From the NCBI GenBank assembly GCA_038503065.1, contig JBCAMK010000017.1, positions 806,001 to 870,000 on the forward strand: 64,000 nucleotides of DNA, read 5' to 3'. This DNA is from Paragyromitra xinjiangensis (Eukaryota; Ascomycota; Pezizomycetes; Pezizales; Discinaceae). The notes below the pieces were generated by a model. The model saw only the letters and a list, made by a program, of their open reading frames with translations. It was not told where the DNA came from and searched no databases. Shown in pieces: positions 1 through 11,822 of the stretch. The first letter of the stretch is position 1; every line of letters starts with the position of its first letter. The position numbers were made by a program, and so were the translations under genes.

Positions 1-828
1 GCTCAGAACAGCGTCAACCGCAATTTTAGTGAACTGATCATGAGCTTTGGAAACGATCTTGGACCCCAAAGAAGTCTTCGCAGCCCGAAGTAAATTGTCC
101 ATGTTGTCCTTTGAAAACTCCACCACGTCCGAGATCTTGTCCAGATGAGCCACTGCAACATCACAGGCTTGGTCAAACCCATCAGCAATTCTTATGGGAT
201 GGATGCCTTTATCAATCAGGTCGGATGCAGCTTCCAGGAGAGCTCCGGCAAGGACAACAACACCGGTGGTTCCGTCTCCGATCTCGTCGTCCTGGGATTT
301 TGATAGCTCAACGAGGAGCTTGGCTACGTGATTTTCGATTTCCATCTATAATCCAATATCAGTAGTGCTCGGAGGTCAGTGCTAAGCAAGCGGTAAGCAA
401 ATGACACACCTGACCCAAAATAGTAGCACCATCGTTCGTAACCGTGATATCACCATCTGGAGATATTAAAATCTTGTCGAGCCCTCGCGGTCCCTACACC
501 AAACACCAAAACCCTCTCAATCAGCCATCTCTTCCAAGTCCATCCAACAAATTCTAATCCCATACCACTCCACCTTGAACGTACCAGAGAAGACTTGACA
601 ATATTCGCTACAGTTTTTGCAGCTAGGATGTGAGACTTGACAGCTTCTGTCCCATGTTGTCGTTTCTTCTTTCCCTGGCTATCACAAAGGATCATTGTTA
701 ACCACAATTTCTAGTGTCCTCCAATCTGGCCATGCAAGCACTCACTCTCGAACAATGATAAACGGCCGCCCATTCTCATCCCGTACCATCTGGGCATTGC
801 TCATATCGATCTGCATTTGTCCAGCCAT
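1..828 (-). CDS. CCT5: T-complex protein 1 subunit epsilon (CCT5), 5' part
   Basis: This is the N-terminal part of an epsilon subunit of the cytosolic group II chaperonin TRiC/CCT, which folds actin, tubulin and WD40 proteins. It runs off the left edge of the window. Exons, in transcription order: 828-746, 678-585, 493-410 and 345-1, giving 202 codons in frame. The N-terminus reads [20 protein letters not shown]. After it come [17 protein letters not shown], typical of CCT5, then [20 protein letters not shown] and the nucleotide-binding [12 protein letters not shown] loop. Three introns in the first 150 codons are usual for filamentous fungi. The start is the only in-frame ATG before the conserved block. 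Subunit identity rests on the epsilon-specific QGKKKRQHG stretch and is secure. Confidence 0.95.
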
Positions 829-1535
829 GTTAAGGGAACGTTGGAGGGGAACAACTTAAACTGGTGTTCTCGGCAGTCCACCAGTACGCAAGTCGCTAGA
901 GCCGTGAAGGATTGAAATTTCGATGCAAAGTGAAAGAGAGGAGAGGATGAGAGGGGTGGATGATGCGGCTCGGGGAGGGTTGATGCCTCCAGGTGTTGGT
1001 TGTATCCTTACTAACAACTTCCAAAAAAATGTCAAGGTGGGGTGTTGACCCTGTAGGTGTGTGGCTTTAGCGGGGCTGTGGCGGCACCCAAACGTGGTGG
1101 CAACAACTGGCAACTGGCAACCCTTGATCATTCATACCCATTATGGGGGAGGTTTGACAATGGCCACATCTATATCCTACGGTATACTAGACTGGTGCGC
1201 TCACTGTCTACACTCTCTATAGACCAACTTCTTATTCCAAATATTATATTCGCGAAGCACAAAAGCCAAAGAATAACTACCACCCACTAAATACCACTAA
1301 CACTACCGCTCTTAAGTACTTTTTATGTATCCATGACCACCCCTCCATCCAATAATAAAAAGAAACAACACAAATCACAAATCATTTCTTTGACATTCAT
1401 ATCGTTTCGTCTAAGACATCATTTAACCCCATGATATTTCTCCCACTAAGAATTATTGACCTGAGACCTCATCGCATCAGCAGCAGAAAAATTAACACAA
1501 AAAAGCACAAATACTATAGACTATCGGGCAGGAAA
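829..1535. other. Intergenic: CCT5 promoter and Sec24 3' region
   Basis: About 700 bases lie between two genes on the minus strand. The right half should hold the Sec24 3' UTR (A/T-rich, with AATAATAAA-like strings near 1355-1365) and the left half the CCT5 promoter. No conserved protein segment, RNA gene or repeat was seen. Confidence 0.5.
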
Positions 1536-4500
1536 TCATACCTTTTCTCTCAATAGTGCCAGGAACTGTCCCAGACTAACACTTTGATCTGCTCTATCCT
1601 CCACCAACATAGTCTGTGCCCACAACCTCAATGCAGGTTCTCCATCGCCCCTCACAACATACAGATGTGGCACTGTGATAGAACCGGCATGCTTCGATTT
1701 ACCGTGGTCCCTGCTTTTATCGATGACGCTTCTAACGCGCTCATTGAACTCCGACCCAGGGCCCTCTAGGATTGGAAGTGATGTTTTTCCCACCTTGACA
1801 TGCTCGACGCCAGGGAGGCCAAATACGTCTTGGATCAATTGCGGCACTGCCTGTGCTCCGATCCAAAGGAATTGGACCTGACTATCGTCTATTAGATAAC
1901 AGCCGTAGGGGGCGAGGCGTTCGGAAGAAAGGTTCATTGCAGGCGGAAGGACAATTTCGCCGGTGGTTGGGTCGGGAAGGCCACAGTTGTCGGGCATGTC
2001 GTGAAGGGAGTAGAATTTGGGGTGGATATATTGCATTAAGAGCGGTGCGGGAAGAGTAGAAAGGAGGCACAGAGCAGCCGAACGGAGATCTGAAGGGATC
2101 TGCGCAGATTTTCGAAGTCCAACCTGGGCGGGAAGAGTTAGCAATCTCGATCTGCGAAGCTCGGGGAGATAGTGCTGTGGGAACTTACATGTTTCATCAA
2201 CCCCAAAAACAATACTACAAGCCCCCTTAAATTTGCCGAAAACGAAAGTGGTGTCGCAGCTCCAACATGGCTAGCCGTAAGTTCTTTCTTGAACGTGATC
2301 AACAGCTCCGTCAACTTCGCTTGCAATGCCTCTCTCGCCTGTTCAAGTCCACCGCTCAACGCTTTCTCCACAGCTTTATGACTGAAATAAGTTGTTATCG
2401 CAACTTGGTCGGCTGACGCATAAACATCCGCCAGGTTCTGCGTCGTAGGCAGAGCCAAAGTCATGACTCGAATCCTCCGCTCACCGTTGCACGTAGTATG
2501 CAAGACGGCAGTTTGCATACAGACAAATTGCTTGCCTAGAGTCTCATCTATGGCAACCTCAACCACATAGCCCTGATCACGGGGGAAAGCTGGGAATGCG
2601 CAAAGGTCTGAAGAGCGGTTGAAAAAGTTCCCATAGAAAGTCTGCATACGCAACCCCGTAGTAGCTCTAACTCTCATAACAGCCTCAAGTGCAATTTCCG
2701 CTGAAAGGTGATCCGAAAACTCTCTTGCGAACTTGATAGCATCCTCGCTCCTAGATGCGTTCCATCCAGGATAGAACCAAGTCTGTCCACCAGTATACCT
2801 GGGCAAGTTGCTGAGAGAAGCCACATCCTGGTAGTTATTCGAGAAGAGGAACATATCGACTGAAACCTGGTTCTTGGAGCATTCCACAGCAAAGGATTTG
2901 TAGAAGCTGTTACCGGTTTGCAGCAGTTGACTCTCCTTACTAGTTCCGAGAAGCTTTTTATCTTCCCTGTTCTCAAGCTTCCCAGCGCCCAGATTCGGTA
3001 AAGATGCTGTCAAGACAACGATTTTACCACCAATCGACGATATCAATTTGTGACCTGCCTGTAACGCACTCCCCATAGCACTTGCTGGGTTCTGAGAGTT
3101 CACGAACATGTCTTGTAGTTTACCCAACAAGTTCTCAATACCCTCCCTACAATCTGCCAAAGGCACAAGCAAGTCGCCAGGAATTGGCAAAAACGGTTCG
3201 TCTAGGTCTGACACGACAAGCATGCTGGGTTCAGAACTATCTCTGGGAATAGAGAAGTAATGTAATGAGCTGTCCACAGCAATGAAACCTAACCTTGTGC
3301 GCTTGTCTGCATTCGGAATCCTGTCAAGGCTCTCGAGGATTGTTCTAGCTGCAGTCGCCAAAAGGCCGCATTGCACAGCACTATAACTAACATCGAGGAG
3401 GAACAGATAAACCAAGGGTTGTGGAGGGCGAACCATGTACTCTTGGGGAGCAATGAACTCCACAACACTATGGTTCAGCTCCGGGCGCTGCCATCGATCA
3501 AGGTTCTTTTGCGCTGCTTGATCCCAATCGAAAGCTTGCGGAACATCGTTGGTGAGGTTACACATGTTACAACGCCAGCGGTGCCCATGATCCAGAAAAG
3601 TTGCATAGGGGTTGATGTAGGACCGGCAGCGACGGCAACGGGAGATAACAGTATCGGACACGAGTGGGACAGGATCCTCGGCATCGTGAAGAGAGGTATA
3701 GGGTTGAATTATGAGCGCAAAAGGAAGCTTCGATTTTTTGAGCAAGCCGTGAGTAGTAGGAACAGCGTTCAGCGTAGAGCGCATGTATTGCGGCGGGCAA
3801 TTGGCATTAGGCGAAGGTGTCAAAGATGCCTAGACGATCGCATTAGTATGATATAAAGCTAGAACGAGGGGTTGTGCCTACATTAGGCGGCAACACAATC
3901 TCTGGAGGTGGGAACTCCAATTCAGCTACATTAAACGGTTGCTGCATCAAATCCACCGAGTAAAGATGATTGAGTGCCTGAGGTTTCTGAATACCACCCT
4001 GTTGGCCCAGCCCCATTTGCCCAAACTGCTGCGTAACCCCCGCCATACCTCCAGAGCCTCCAGGTGGCTCATAGCCACCAGCCTGAATATTACCAGCACC
4101 TACACCAGACATTCCCGGTTGCATGCCATATCCTGATTGTGGCGTTCCCATAGCAGGGGAAGCTCCGCCCATGGGCGATATGAATTGAGCTTGCTGTTCT
4201 TGTTGTGGCCCCGGATATCCTCCCATGCCAGCGCCTGGGATTCCACTCTGGGAGCTAGGAGTTCCAGCTGCGTTAGCTCCAGCGCCGAAATCGTACTGTT
4301 CTTCAGCATATCCGCGTCTTCTCGTCCTGCTGCCGTGACCAGCCGTTGAGCCAGTTGGGGGAGGAGCGGAGATTGGTGGGGTGGGAGTTCCAGTTGGAGG
4401 GTAGCCTTGCGGTGCATATCCAGGTTGCCCAGGCTGAGGGTATGGCTGCTGATGCTGAGCGTAGGGGTCAGGTTGGCCGTAGGGTTGTTGGGGTTGCCCG

Positions 4501-4565
4501 TACTGATACGCGTTAGGGTCGCCATAGGGACCTCCAGGACCTTGGTTCGGGGGAGGTGATGCCAT
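1536..4565 (-). CDS. SEC24: COPII coat cargo-adaptor subunit Sec24
   Basis: Sec24 binds cargo on ER exit sites as a Sec23-Sec24 heterodimer. Three exons, 4565-3882, 3829-2189 and 2123-1536, give 970 residues, close to the family's roughly 930-1000; both introns are phase 0. The N-terminal 220 residues are a Pro/Gln/Gly-rich disordered tail. The Sec23/Sec24 zinc finger follows, with Cys at about 293, 296, 315 and 318 (RCRRC ... RWRCNMC). Then come the trunk domain ([13 protein letters not shown]), the beta-sandwich and helical domains, and the gelsolin-like C-terminus with [14 protein letters not shown]. The branch site CATACTAATG precedes the first acceptor. The model ends at TGA 1538-1536; a cryptic donor (GTATGA) overlaps this stop, so a spliced, slightly different C-terminus is possible. 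Paralogues such as Lst1 exist in yeast; this copy looks like the essential Sec24. Confidence 0.95.
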
Positions 4566-5257
4566 GATATCTACCGATTAACTTGACACAGGAAGATGAA
4601 TAGAAGAGAATGCGGGGAATTGTGGAGAAGAGGGTTGAACAAGGAGATGTGATGGAGATGATTGGAGGGGAGGGGGAAGTGGAAGTTATCTTCTCTAATC
4701 TGTGAGGACACCTTGGAGAGTATTACCAGTCGGGAAAGGGTGATGTGTGAAGATGCCAGATGGCTGTGGCTGTGGCTGGTGGGGGTTTGGAGGGGAAAGA
4801 GGAGAGGCGTCATGTGTGGTACAGTCACTCCGCCACCGCCAAGCCGTCTAAGAACTTAAATCAAGCTCTTTGAGCCACGTATGGTGGTTTCTTCCCTTTT
4901 GCTCAGGAATAGACTCATGTTCATAACTTGTCACTCGGCTGCCTTATACTGCTACAGACTAGGGCAACTACACGTAATTTCAGAGTTCTTCACCCCTTCT
5001 CCCCACCAGATAACGAATAGGAGCTATTCGTTCATCTCCCGGAAGAATTTAGTTTTGATTTCTCGTGTTTTTAAATATAACTCTCCAGGGCTGAACCCTC
5101 CTTTGATCACCGCCAAAATTTCTCCTATAGCTTTGCCCACAATCGCGAGCTCTTAAACCTCCCCCTAGCGGCCAAAATTCGAACATTATTGAACCACATA
5201 TCCACCACCACCATAAAAACCTTAGATATTTAGTATTCTTTCCTTAGGCAGCCGAGA
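4566..5257. other. Intergenic: Sec24 promoter and MKT1 3' region
   Basis: About 690 bases lie between the Sec24 start codon and the MKT1 stop. Immediately upstream of Sec24 the sense strand is pyrimidine-rich (about 4600-4830), as is common for leaders of fungal housekeeping genes. No further gene was found. Confidence 0.5.
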
Positions 5258-7902
5258 TCACCTTCTCGCCGCCAACCATTGATCAGCAGCCAAAAATGCC
5301 TTTGCCTCATTTACCAACAACCCTTCTTTCTGAAGAACCTTCACACCAACCACCATCTAAAAATTCCACCCAAAACCATTAGTAATGTCTCACCATGTAC
5401 ATCCCTTGGAACCAACTTACCGCATCCCAAACCCTAAAAGCCAACGCAACATCCTTGACGATATCCACCGCCTGCGCAAACATTCTCGGTAGCTTTTCCT
5501 TTTGCCTGTTCTTTGCCTCTTCGCTAGTCGGTTCTGCCTCATTACTCAGTTCATCCAAGTAAGTTTTTACTGCAATCCCTAGTCCTGCTGACACCTCTTC
5601 GATAAACGGCAGACTCAGCCCCATCTCAGTCCAGTCGGTCCGGTCGTCTCGGTCCGCGTCGCCGTTCATTAACAGACTAACGAGTACCATTTCAGCTACA
5701 TTTCGTAGACTTCGAGTGAGTGTGCGGATAAAGGAATTGAAGGAGAGAAGGTTCCTGCTCAAAGGTCCGGTATAGCCGATGGGCTTGTGGTTTATTGGGA
5801 CAATGCTTGCGACGCGGGAGATCAGCAGGATATGAGTTTTGTCCTCATCTGTTCAAGTTAGTGAGTCGATTTTGGTAGCTAGGTAGAAGGAAGAAGGAAA
5901 AAAGGGTGCAACAGGAAAATCACCTGTACCTCTTGACGGCGCACCAGACAGTGTAGCCGCGAGATTATTTTCATGAAGTACCTTCAACCTCAGCAGCTCC
6001 ATGCCGAGATAAATGCTTTCATCCAATTCTGGAAGATCAAGTGCCGCCATAGCGGCTTGAAGCCCGCGACCCCGGGGCGTCAGCGTGTGGGTAGTGCCAT
6101 CAATAAAATCACGTAACTGAAGCATGCGAAAAAATGTGTTGGCCATTATCTCATCACGGGTTTTTAGGAGCTACTTAACAAATTAGTAATGCTATGTGTG
6201 TTCGGGAAAGGGGGAGCTTACTTTGATATCGTCTTTGGGAGTTATCGTTTGTTTAGCGAAAGTAGAGTTTGTTAGGGAGGTGAGAGCAAAGGAAAGACCG
6301 AGTGATTTCTGGTTTAGTCAGAGCTGTAAATGTATCACCATATATATAGGCCTAAGACACTTTAGGGAAAGAAAAAAACTCACATAAGGCTTCTCAAGTT
6401 CCGGCCTTAAAGTTTTCTCCTTCACGTTCCACTTCTTCGTCAGCTCATAAGGTGTAGGAACAACATCCCTATGCATCAGTCTCTTCGGGTTCTTTTTATC
6501 AAACCAGTAATAAACATATACTTCCTTGCTAAGCCACCAAAAATTCAGTGGCTGTGCAAGCAAGCTCAGCGCCTGTAACCTCAACGGATTCAACGCGTCC
6601 AAAAACTTCCTATACTCATCCGAGTCCCCATTATCAAATGGTGCAACTACAACCAGCTCGCCAGTCGCCAACATATCCAGGACCTGCGGTCCAATCATGC
6701 CCCTCGAAAGGTAGAAATACAGCTCCTCTGGTAGTCGCTGCCCAATAAATTCGTGAATATCACCTGGAGCGCTCTCAAAGTGGAGTGGTTCCGCCTTCCC
6801 TTCTTCCGTGAAGATCACATGGTGCGTTACGGCAGCACGCGCCTTCCGGTACTTGCCCGCGTATCCAGAACCTTCTAGTTCCGGGCGAGAGCGAAATACG
6901 CCGGAGGCGTTATGTGCTCGCTTTATCAGCTCCACGGAGCTAAGGAACGCATGTGCTGCGGAAGTGGCGGAACCCTCGATGGGTGGAAAAGGGCGGCAGA
7001 TTTCCGAGCCGGAGAACATGCAGGCATCTATGAACATGTCTTTTGAGAGGGCGAGCTCGCTGAGTAATTGTGGTTTATTAACCCAAGTGAAGGAACCGCC
7101 GGGGGTGACATTGAGGTGGGTGATTACTTTTTCGACATCGAAGAGAAAGAGTTCAGAGTTGCCGCAGATTGCATCAACAAAGCCCTTTTTCTCGAGGTAT
7201 ACTAGCTATGGGTTGTCTTAGAAGAGTAGATACGGAATCTAGAATAAAACATACCTGAGGCCATGCCATGTAAGGCGCAACCTGAAAATCAACATCATTT
7301 TCATAGAGAATCTTCATGAAGTAACGATATATCTCCCATGGCGCTAGAGTTCCTATTTTCAAACACGGTGGACGTCAGCCAATATACTTCTCCAAAACTC
7401 CTATACTTCCTTCAAAGCTTCACAACGACCTACCTGCAGCACCAAAGGCTTCAACTGCCTCATTTGCTAATCCCTGATCATAAAGCTCCCACGCACGGGC
7501 CCTACTCGCTGGGCTCTCATCAACAACGCTGAAGGGTTTCTCGCTGCGCACGGTCTTAAGCCCTCTGAAAACAAATACTGGTTTGATACCCGCTTTGCGC
7601 AGATCGTCGATATCAGCCTCAACCGTGTTCTTTAAACTGAAAGGAAAGCCACCCAGAGCTGTGACGAGTGGTTCTTTGGATGGGGCGGTTGTGAGGAGCT
7701 TCTGGAGGTAGTGGTCGGCTTCGATGCCCATCACGGAATCTTTCAATGCCGAGAGGGGCAATGTCTGGGATTTGCCCTGGGCGGACGTCGTCCACGCATC
7801 AAAGCTTCTGACTGATGATTTGTTGGTATTAGCAAAAAGAGAAAGAAAAAAATACAAATGCAGCTCTAAGGAAGCAGTGAAATGGGGGTAAATACTAGTC
7901 AT
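5258..7902 (-). CDS. MKT1: Mkt1-like post-transcriptional regulator (XPG/FEN nuclease fold)
   Basis: In yeast Mkt1 works with Pbp1 on mRNA stability and translation; it has an XPG-type nuclease fold that is thought to be inactive. Eight exons: 7902-7896, 7811-7434, 7352-7255, 7205-6384, 6308-6222, 6170-5930, 5848-5421 and 5356-5258, giving 719 residues with every phase closing. The start MTIRSFDAWTT requires a 7-base first coding exon (ATGACTA) joined to TCAGAAGC. The alternative, unspliced start at the same ATG reads a poor Leu/Phe-rich sequence. The N-region (SALKDSVMGIEADHYL) and I-region (FRGLKTVRSEKPFSVVDESP; VDAICGNSELFLFD) follow, then the Mkt1 middle and C-terminal domains (PLNFWWLSKEVYVYYWF; LPELDESIYLGMELLRL). 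The last exon supplies MVVGVKVLQKEGLLVNEA. Family assignment is firm; the first and fifth exons are inferred from splice signals and frame. Confidence 0.92.
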
Positions 7903-8754
7903 TTTTCAATCGCTCTAAAGGACGAAAATGCGCAGTTGCGATATGGGGTATGATAGAAAAATTAGAGGAAAGAGTGGTGTTGGAAGACGGTTCAAATGGC
8001 AAGAAATAGAATATAAGGAAGGTATGAACAGAGAACAGAGCAAGAAACACCGCAGGCGGAGGGCTTCTTGGAGAATATCAAGTAGAAAAGGGGATGAGGA
8101 GGAGGAGGTGGGAAGAGGCCAATTGAACTTTGAAGGGCAAGGCTGTGGAGGATAGGATTTAAGCGGTGATCGTAAGTGAGTTCCTGGGGTTGTTTGTTGC
8201 GCAGGCACGGATGCCAAGGCTGAGGAGGGTTGGGATCCCTGCCTTGCGGGGCAGAGCCGGATGAGTCCGTTACAGGTTACAACTGAGGGTTGCAAATGAG
8301 GATAACAACGGTGATGAGGAAGAGAAGGTGATGAAGCCTGAGAAAGAACCTGAGGCTGTTATTCCCATCATCTAATACACTTTTCTCTTGTGAAAACACC
8401 CGGAATTTAGTTTAATCAAGAGGGGCACCTACTACGATACATTGTATGTACACACGATCGCCCTGCAGTACATCCGACAGTCGAGCTTAAATCTTCCTCA
8501 TGCAAGAAGTTGGGTATCTTGATCCGAAAGCATCAAAATTATTCAAATACTTTAATCAGGAAGGTGGTATGGTATAATCCTCAGTTAACATCGCCGTTCT
8601 GTCAAGCTTCACGCCAAGCAACTCATCTATCCATCAATGGCATGATGTCTCATGATCACAGTTACATGTAATCTCTGATCTCAACCTCCTCCTCCTCCCT
8701 TTAGTCCCACTCAAGCGCTCAGGCACCTCCCTCCCCCCAAAAATTAAGAAAAAG
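7903..8754. other. Divergent promoter region, MKT1 / 2OG oxygenase
   Basis: About 850 bases lie between divergently transcribed start codons. Pyrimidine-rich stretches occur on each sense strand near the starts (for example CCTCCTCCTCCTCCC at about 8685-8700). It contains one copy of TACATGTA at 8663-8670. No gene was recognised. Confidence 0.45.
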
Positions 8755-10057
8755 ATGACATTACCGGTACCCGTAATCCCCCTGGAAGACACGCCCCAAT
8801 GTGCCTCTAGCCTCCTTCAGGCTGCCCAAACGTTAGGTTTTGTCTACATAACCCTCCAAGATAGTGACATGCCTGCCTCGAAGATAGACCGCATGTGGGA
8901 ACTGGTGCGTCGCCTTCCATGGTTTTTCGCAACTACAAATGTGAATGTAGTATGAATCCACAGCTGATTCACGTCTCACCTCCTGCTTCTGGCCAAGAAA
9001 TTAAAGTCCAAGAGGTTCTTCTCCTCACCAAGAGAAGCAAAAGAAAAGTGTGCGATATCAGCAGATAATAAGGGATGGGCTTCGATGCAGTCGGAGACCC
9101 TGGACCCGAAAAACCAGCGCCGACCAGACTTCAAGGAGTATGTTAACACAAGAGTTACAAAGTGATCAAATACTTAATAAAAATTTCATATAGAGCTTTC
9201 AACTTTGGAGAGTTCAAAGAAGGCAAAGCCCAACAGCAGCTGCCGGCTTCTCTCATCAACTGCGAAGAGGAAATCTGCGAATTCCAGGACCTATGTCACG
9301 GACTATGTCTAAAACTCCTCCGACTATTCGCCATTGCCCTAAATGTATCTACTCGATCAAACACACGATTATCATCAGACCGTTTGGCTAAAAAAATCTA
9401 GATTGACCACTCTGAAGGTGGTGCAGAGTGGTTCACACCTCGTCACTCGGGCCCATCCGGCACCATCCTCAGACTTCTTCACTATCCAGCTCTAGCTGTC
9501 GATGATTACTCACCTACTCTGGACATCCGAGCCGGAGCCCACAGTGACTACGGAAGGTATGTCCTCAGAATCTCCACTTCCCATCCATACCACATTTCAT
9601 TTCTCACTCTCCTTTCTCCCTCAGAACTAACCTGAATATAACTGCCAGCATAACGCTTCTCTTCCAACGGCCCTCCGAACCTGGGCTAGAAATCCACCAT
9701 CCCCTCACTAAAACCTGGCACGCCGTGCCTGTTCTGTCAAATGCGATCTTAGTCAACATCGGTGACCTACTCTCGTACTGGACGGCTGGACTACTCCGAT
9801 CAACAATCCATCGTGTCGTATTCCCTAAATCCAGCAATCCCGAGGAGACACCACAAGATAGATACAGTATCGTCTACTTCTGCCATCCAGTTGACGAGAC
9901 GCTATTGGCACCAATTCCAAGTGAGGTTGTGAGAAACAGAGGGGAAAGAGGAGCAAACGCTCAAACCTCGGAAGGAGGAGTACTAACAGCGGAAGGCCAT
10001 TTGAGGGGGCGTTTGAGAGCGACCTATGGGTGGAAGGATGAGAAGAAGGACGAGTAG
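8755..10057 (+). CDS. 2-oxoglutarate/Fe(II)-dependent oxygenase, isopenicillin-N-synthase-like family
   Basis: This is a soluble oxygenase that couples oxidation of an unknown small substrate to 2-oxoglutarate decarboxylation. Exons 8755-8904, 9007-9137, 9194-9344, 9402-9556 and 9649-10057 give 331 residues, a normal length. The N-terminal DIOX_N region is MTLPVPVIPLEDT ... SKRFFSSPREAKEK. The jelly-roll core carries the iron ligands H191 and D193 (AHSDYGS) and H250 (STIHRVVFP), and the 2-oxoglutarate-binding R267-x-S269 (RYSIVYF). All catalytic residues are therefore present. Upstream of the core, the segment ILRLLHYPAL also matches the family. The family is large in fungi and substrates cannot be predicted. 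No secondary-metabolite cluster surrounds it: the neighbours are housekeeping genes, which suggests a conserved stand-alone function. Confidence 0.9.
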
Positions 10058-10306
10058 AAGCGTTATATATGACTTATTTTGTTCCCCTAACTCTATTTCA
10101 GTCTAGTACTAAACAATGTGCCCTTGTGTTTACGTCTAATATTCTCTATTTTAAATAGAAATCTAAAAAAAACACAGCAAATAATCCGACACCAGGATAT
10201 ACGTCTACCCTGTCTAATCCCAAAACGAACAGAAAACACCTATACCCATCACGAGTTCTTTTTGTCTTGACTCACACAATGATCATAATCCCCAAAAATA
10301 CAGCCT

Positions 10307-11822
10307 CTAATCCAAGAATAGTTTCTGTTCAATACTCCGCACCCACTTGTTCGTTTGCTCCGCAAGGGTAAGCGTCAATATCTACCGATTCGCGTTAGTC
10401 TTAAAGAGCTCTTAAGTAGTGAATTCCCCCAGGCAAACACAGAGCTCGGCCCTCCGAAGCCAGTCAGAGATCCATTAGCCCCCATCCCAAGCGGCGCCGA
10501 GAAGGTGCAAGAGACCAAGGAAATGATCTACCCGAAACCCACTCCAATAACCCCCGAACACTACTTTCAATGCTTGGGGATTTTGAACGGGGACCGATGT
10601 AGATATCTCCTTTTTTCTCGGGCTCTTGACACCATTGGTCTTGGTGGGGTAAGGAGCTTCATATCTCTAGCTTTTACAGAGCTGGGCTGCTTCCTCTGTT
10701 TTTCTTGCATGGGAGGAAAGAACTGTATCTGCGAAGGGAACTCACAGTGTGCGGTAATATCCGTGCTAAATGTGCGAAATATCCTTTATAGATAGCCAGC
10801 ACACCTTCGGTCTTGATCGTCTTTTTTAGACAATCGAAGATACCTGAGTAGAGGTTACCAGATTGATTGTACATGCGGGACATGACGGTGTCTATTCCCC
10901 ACCACTATTAGCTATGATTTCTGATTTCCCTTCCTACAACTCCAGTGATCACTTGATACAACCGAATTATGGATTAAACATACCAGGTGGATGCATAACA
11001 CAGCACACTACAAACCCACTCACAGTACTACTCGCCAACTGCAAGCCAACCCCATCCTTCACCCCCGTGTACTTCTCAATCCGTCTCTTGGCAAAAAAAT
11101 ATGTCGGTAGCTGCACGGAGCTGCCAAAGCCCGTACGTACCATTGCCGCCCCTACGCCCCTATACAAACCCTTCACGCCTTCACCTTTATAGATTTGTTG
11201 AAACCCATCGACGGCGTTTTTGTATTTGTGTTGAGTACCAACAGGGAGAAAGGGCGAGTAGGACTGGAGGCGAGTCTTGATCAGGAAGAAAGGGGAGCCA
11301 ATGGCCGCACCCAGGACACCTGAGGAGGCCCCAGAGAAGACGTTGATGAGAAGGGATTGGCGAGAGTCACCATGAACAAGGCTCGTCAGGGTGGTACGGA
11401 TGGGTTCATAGAAACCGAGACGGCAGCCGTTGAGCATAGCTTGGTAGCAATACTGTTTGCAAATCCATTATCAACACGTTTCGTTTGCAATTGATAGAGT
11501 GCGCTCGGATAGGGCCCGGAGTTACATGGTGGGGGTAACATACAGCAGCTCCCAAACCTGCCATCAACCCTCTCAAGCCCTCATTCCTCAGGATGACAGA
11601 CACTCCCTGAAACACACCTGTATAGACCCGTTTTGTTTGCGCCTTTGCTGAGAGCTCGCCCTGCAATTGCAGCCTGTACACTTTCCGCATAAGAGTAGAT
11701 CTCCAGTGAGAAAAGAGTGGGGGGTAAAACCTCGTTTTCACGGTTTCAAACCCATGGGTCACCGTTACAGCGCCGCACGCGGCAATCCCACCAGCTACGA
11801 AACCACCGAGAGCTGTGGACAT
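10307..11822 (-). CDS. OAC1: Mitochondrial carrier, oxaloacetate/sulfate carrier (Oac1) type
   Basis: This is a six-helix SLC25 carrier of the inner mitochondrial membrane; yeast Oac1 moves oxaloacetate, sulfate and related anions. Exons 11822-11731, 11673-11544, 11452-10984, 10891-10746 and 10381-10307 give 303 residues. The three repeats start with VAGGIAACGAVTVTHGFETV, VFSGASSGVLGAAIGSPFFL and LASSTVSGFVVCCVMHPPDT. Oac1-specific stretches are LQLQGELSAK, NGCRLGFYEPIR, GSSVQLPTYFFAKRRIEKY and RMYNQSGNLYSGIFDCL. In the first carrier signature Px[DE]xx[RK] the proline is glycine (HGFETVKTR). Intron 1 has a weak donor (GTTTTA), yet splicing restores KTRLQLQ exactly. Intron 4 (364 bases) is much longer than its neighbours; its inside shows no coding. 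The gene is convergent with the oxygenase, 249 bases apart. Confidence 0.9.

Noticed and set aside
3371..3856. 161-codon open frame on the + strand opposite Sec24
   Set aside because: It is antisense to the zinc finger exon of Sec24 and reflects codon bias of the real gene.
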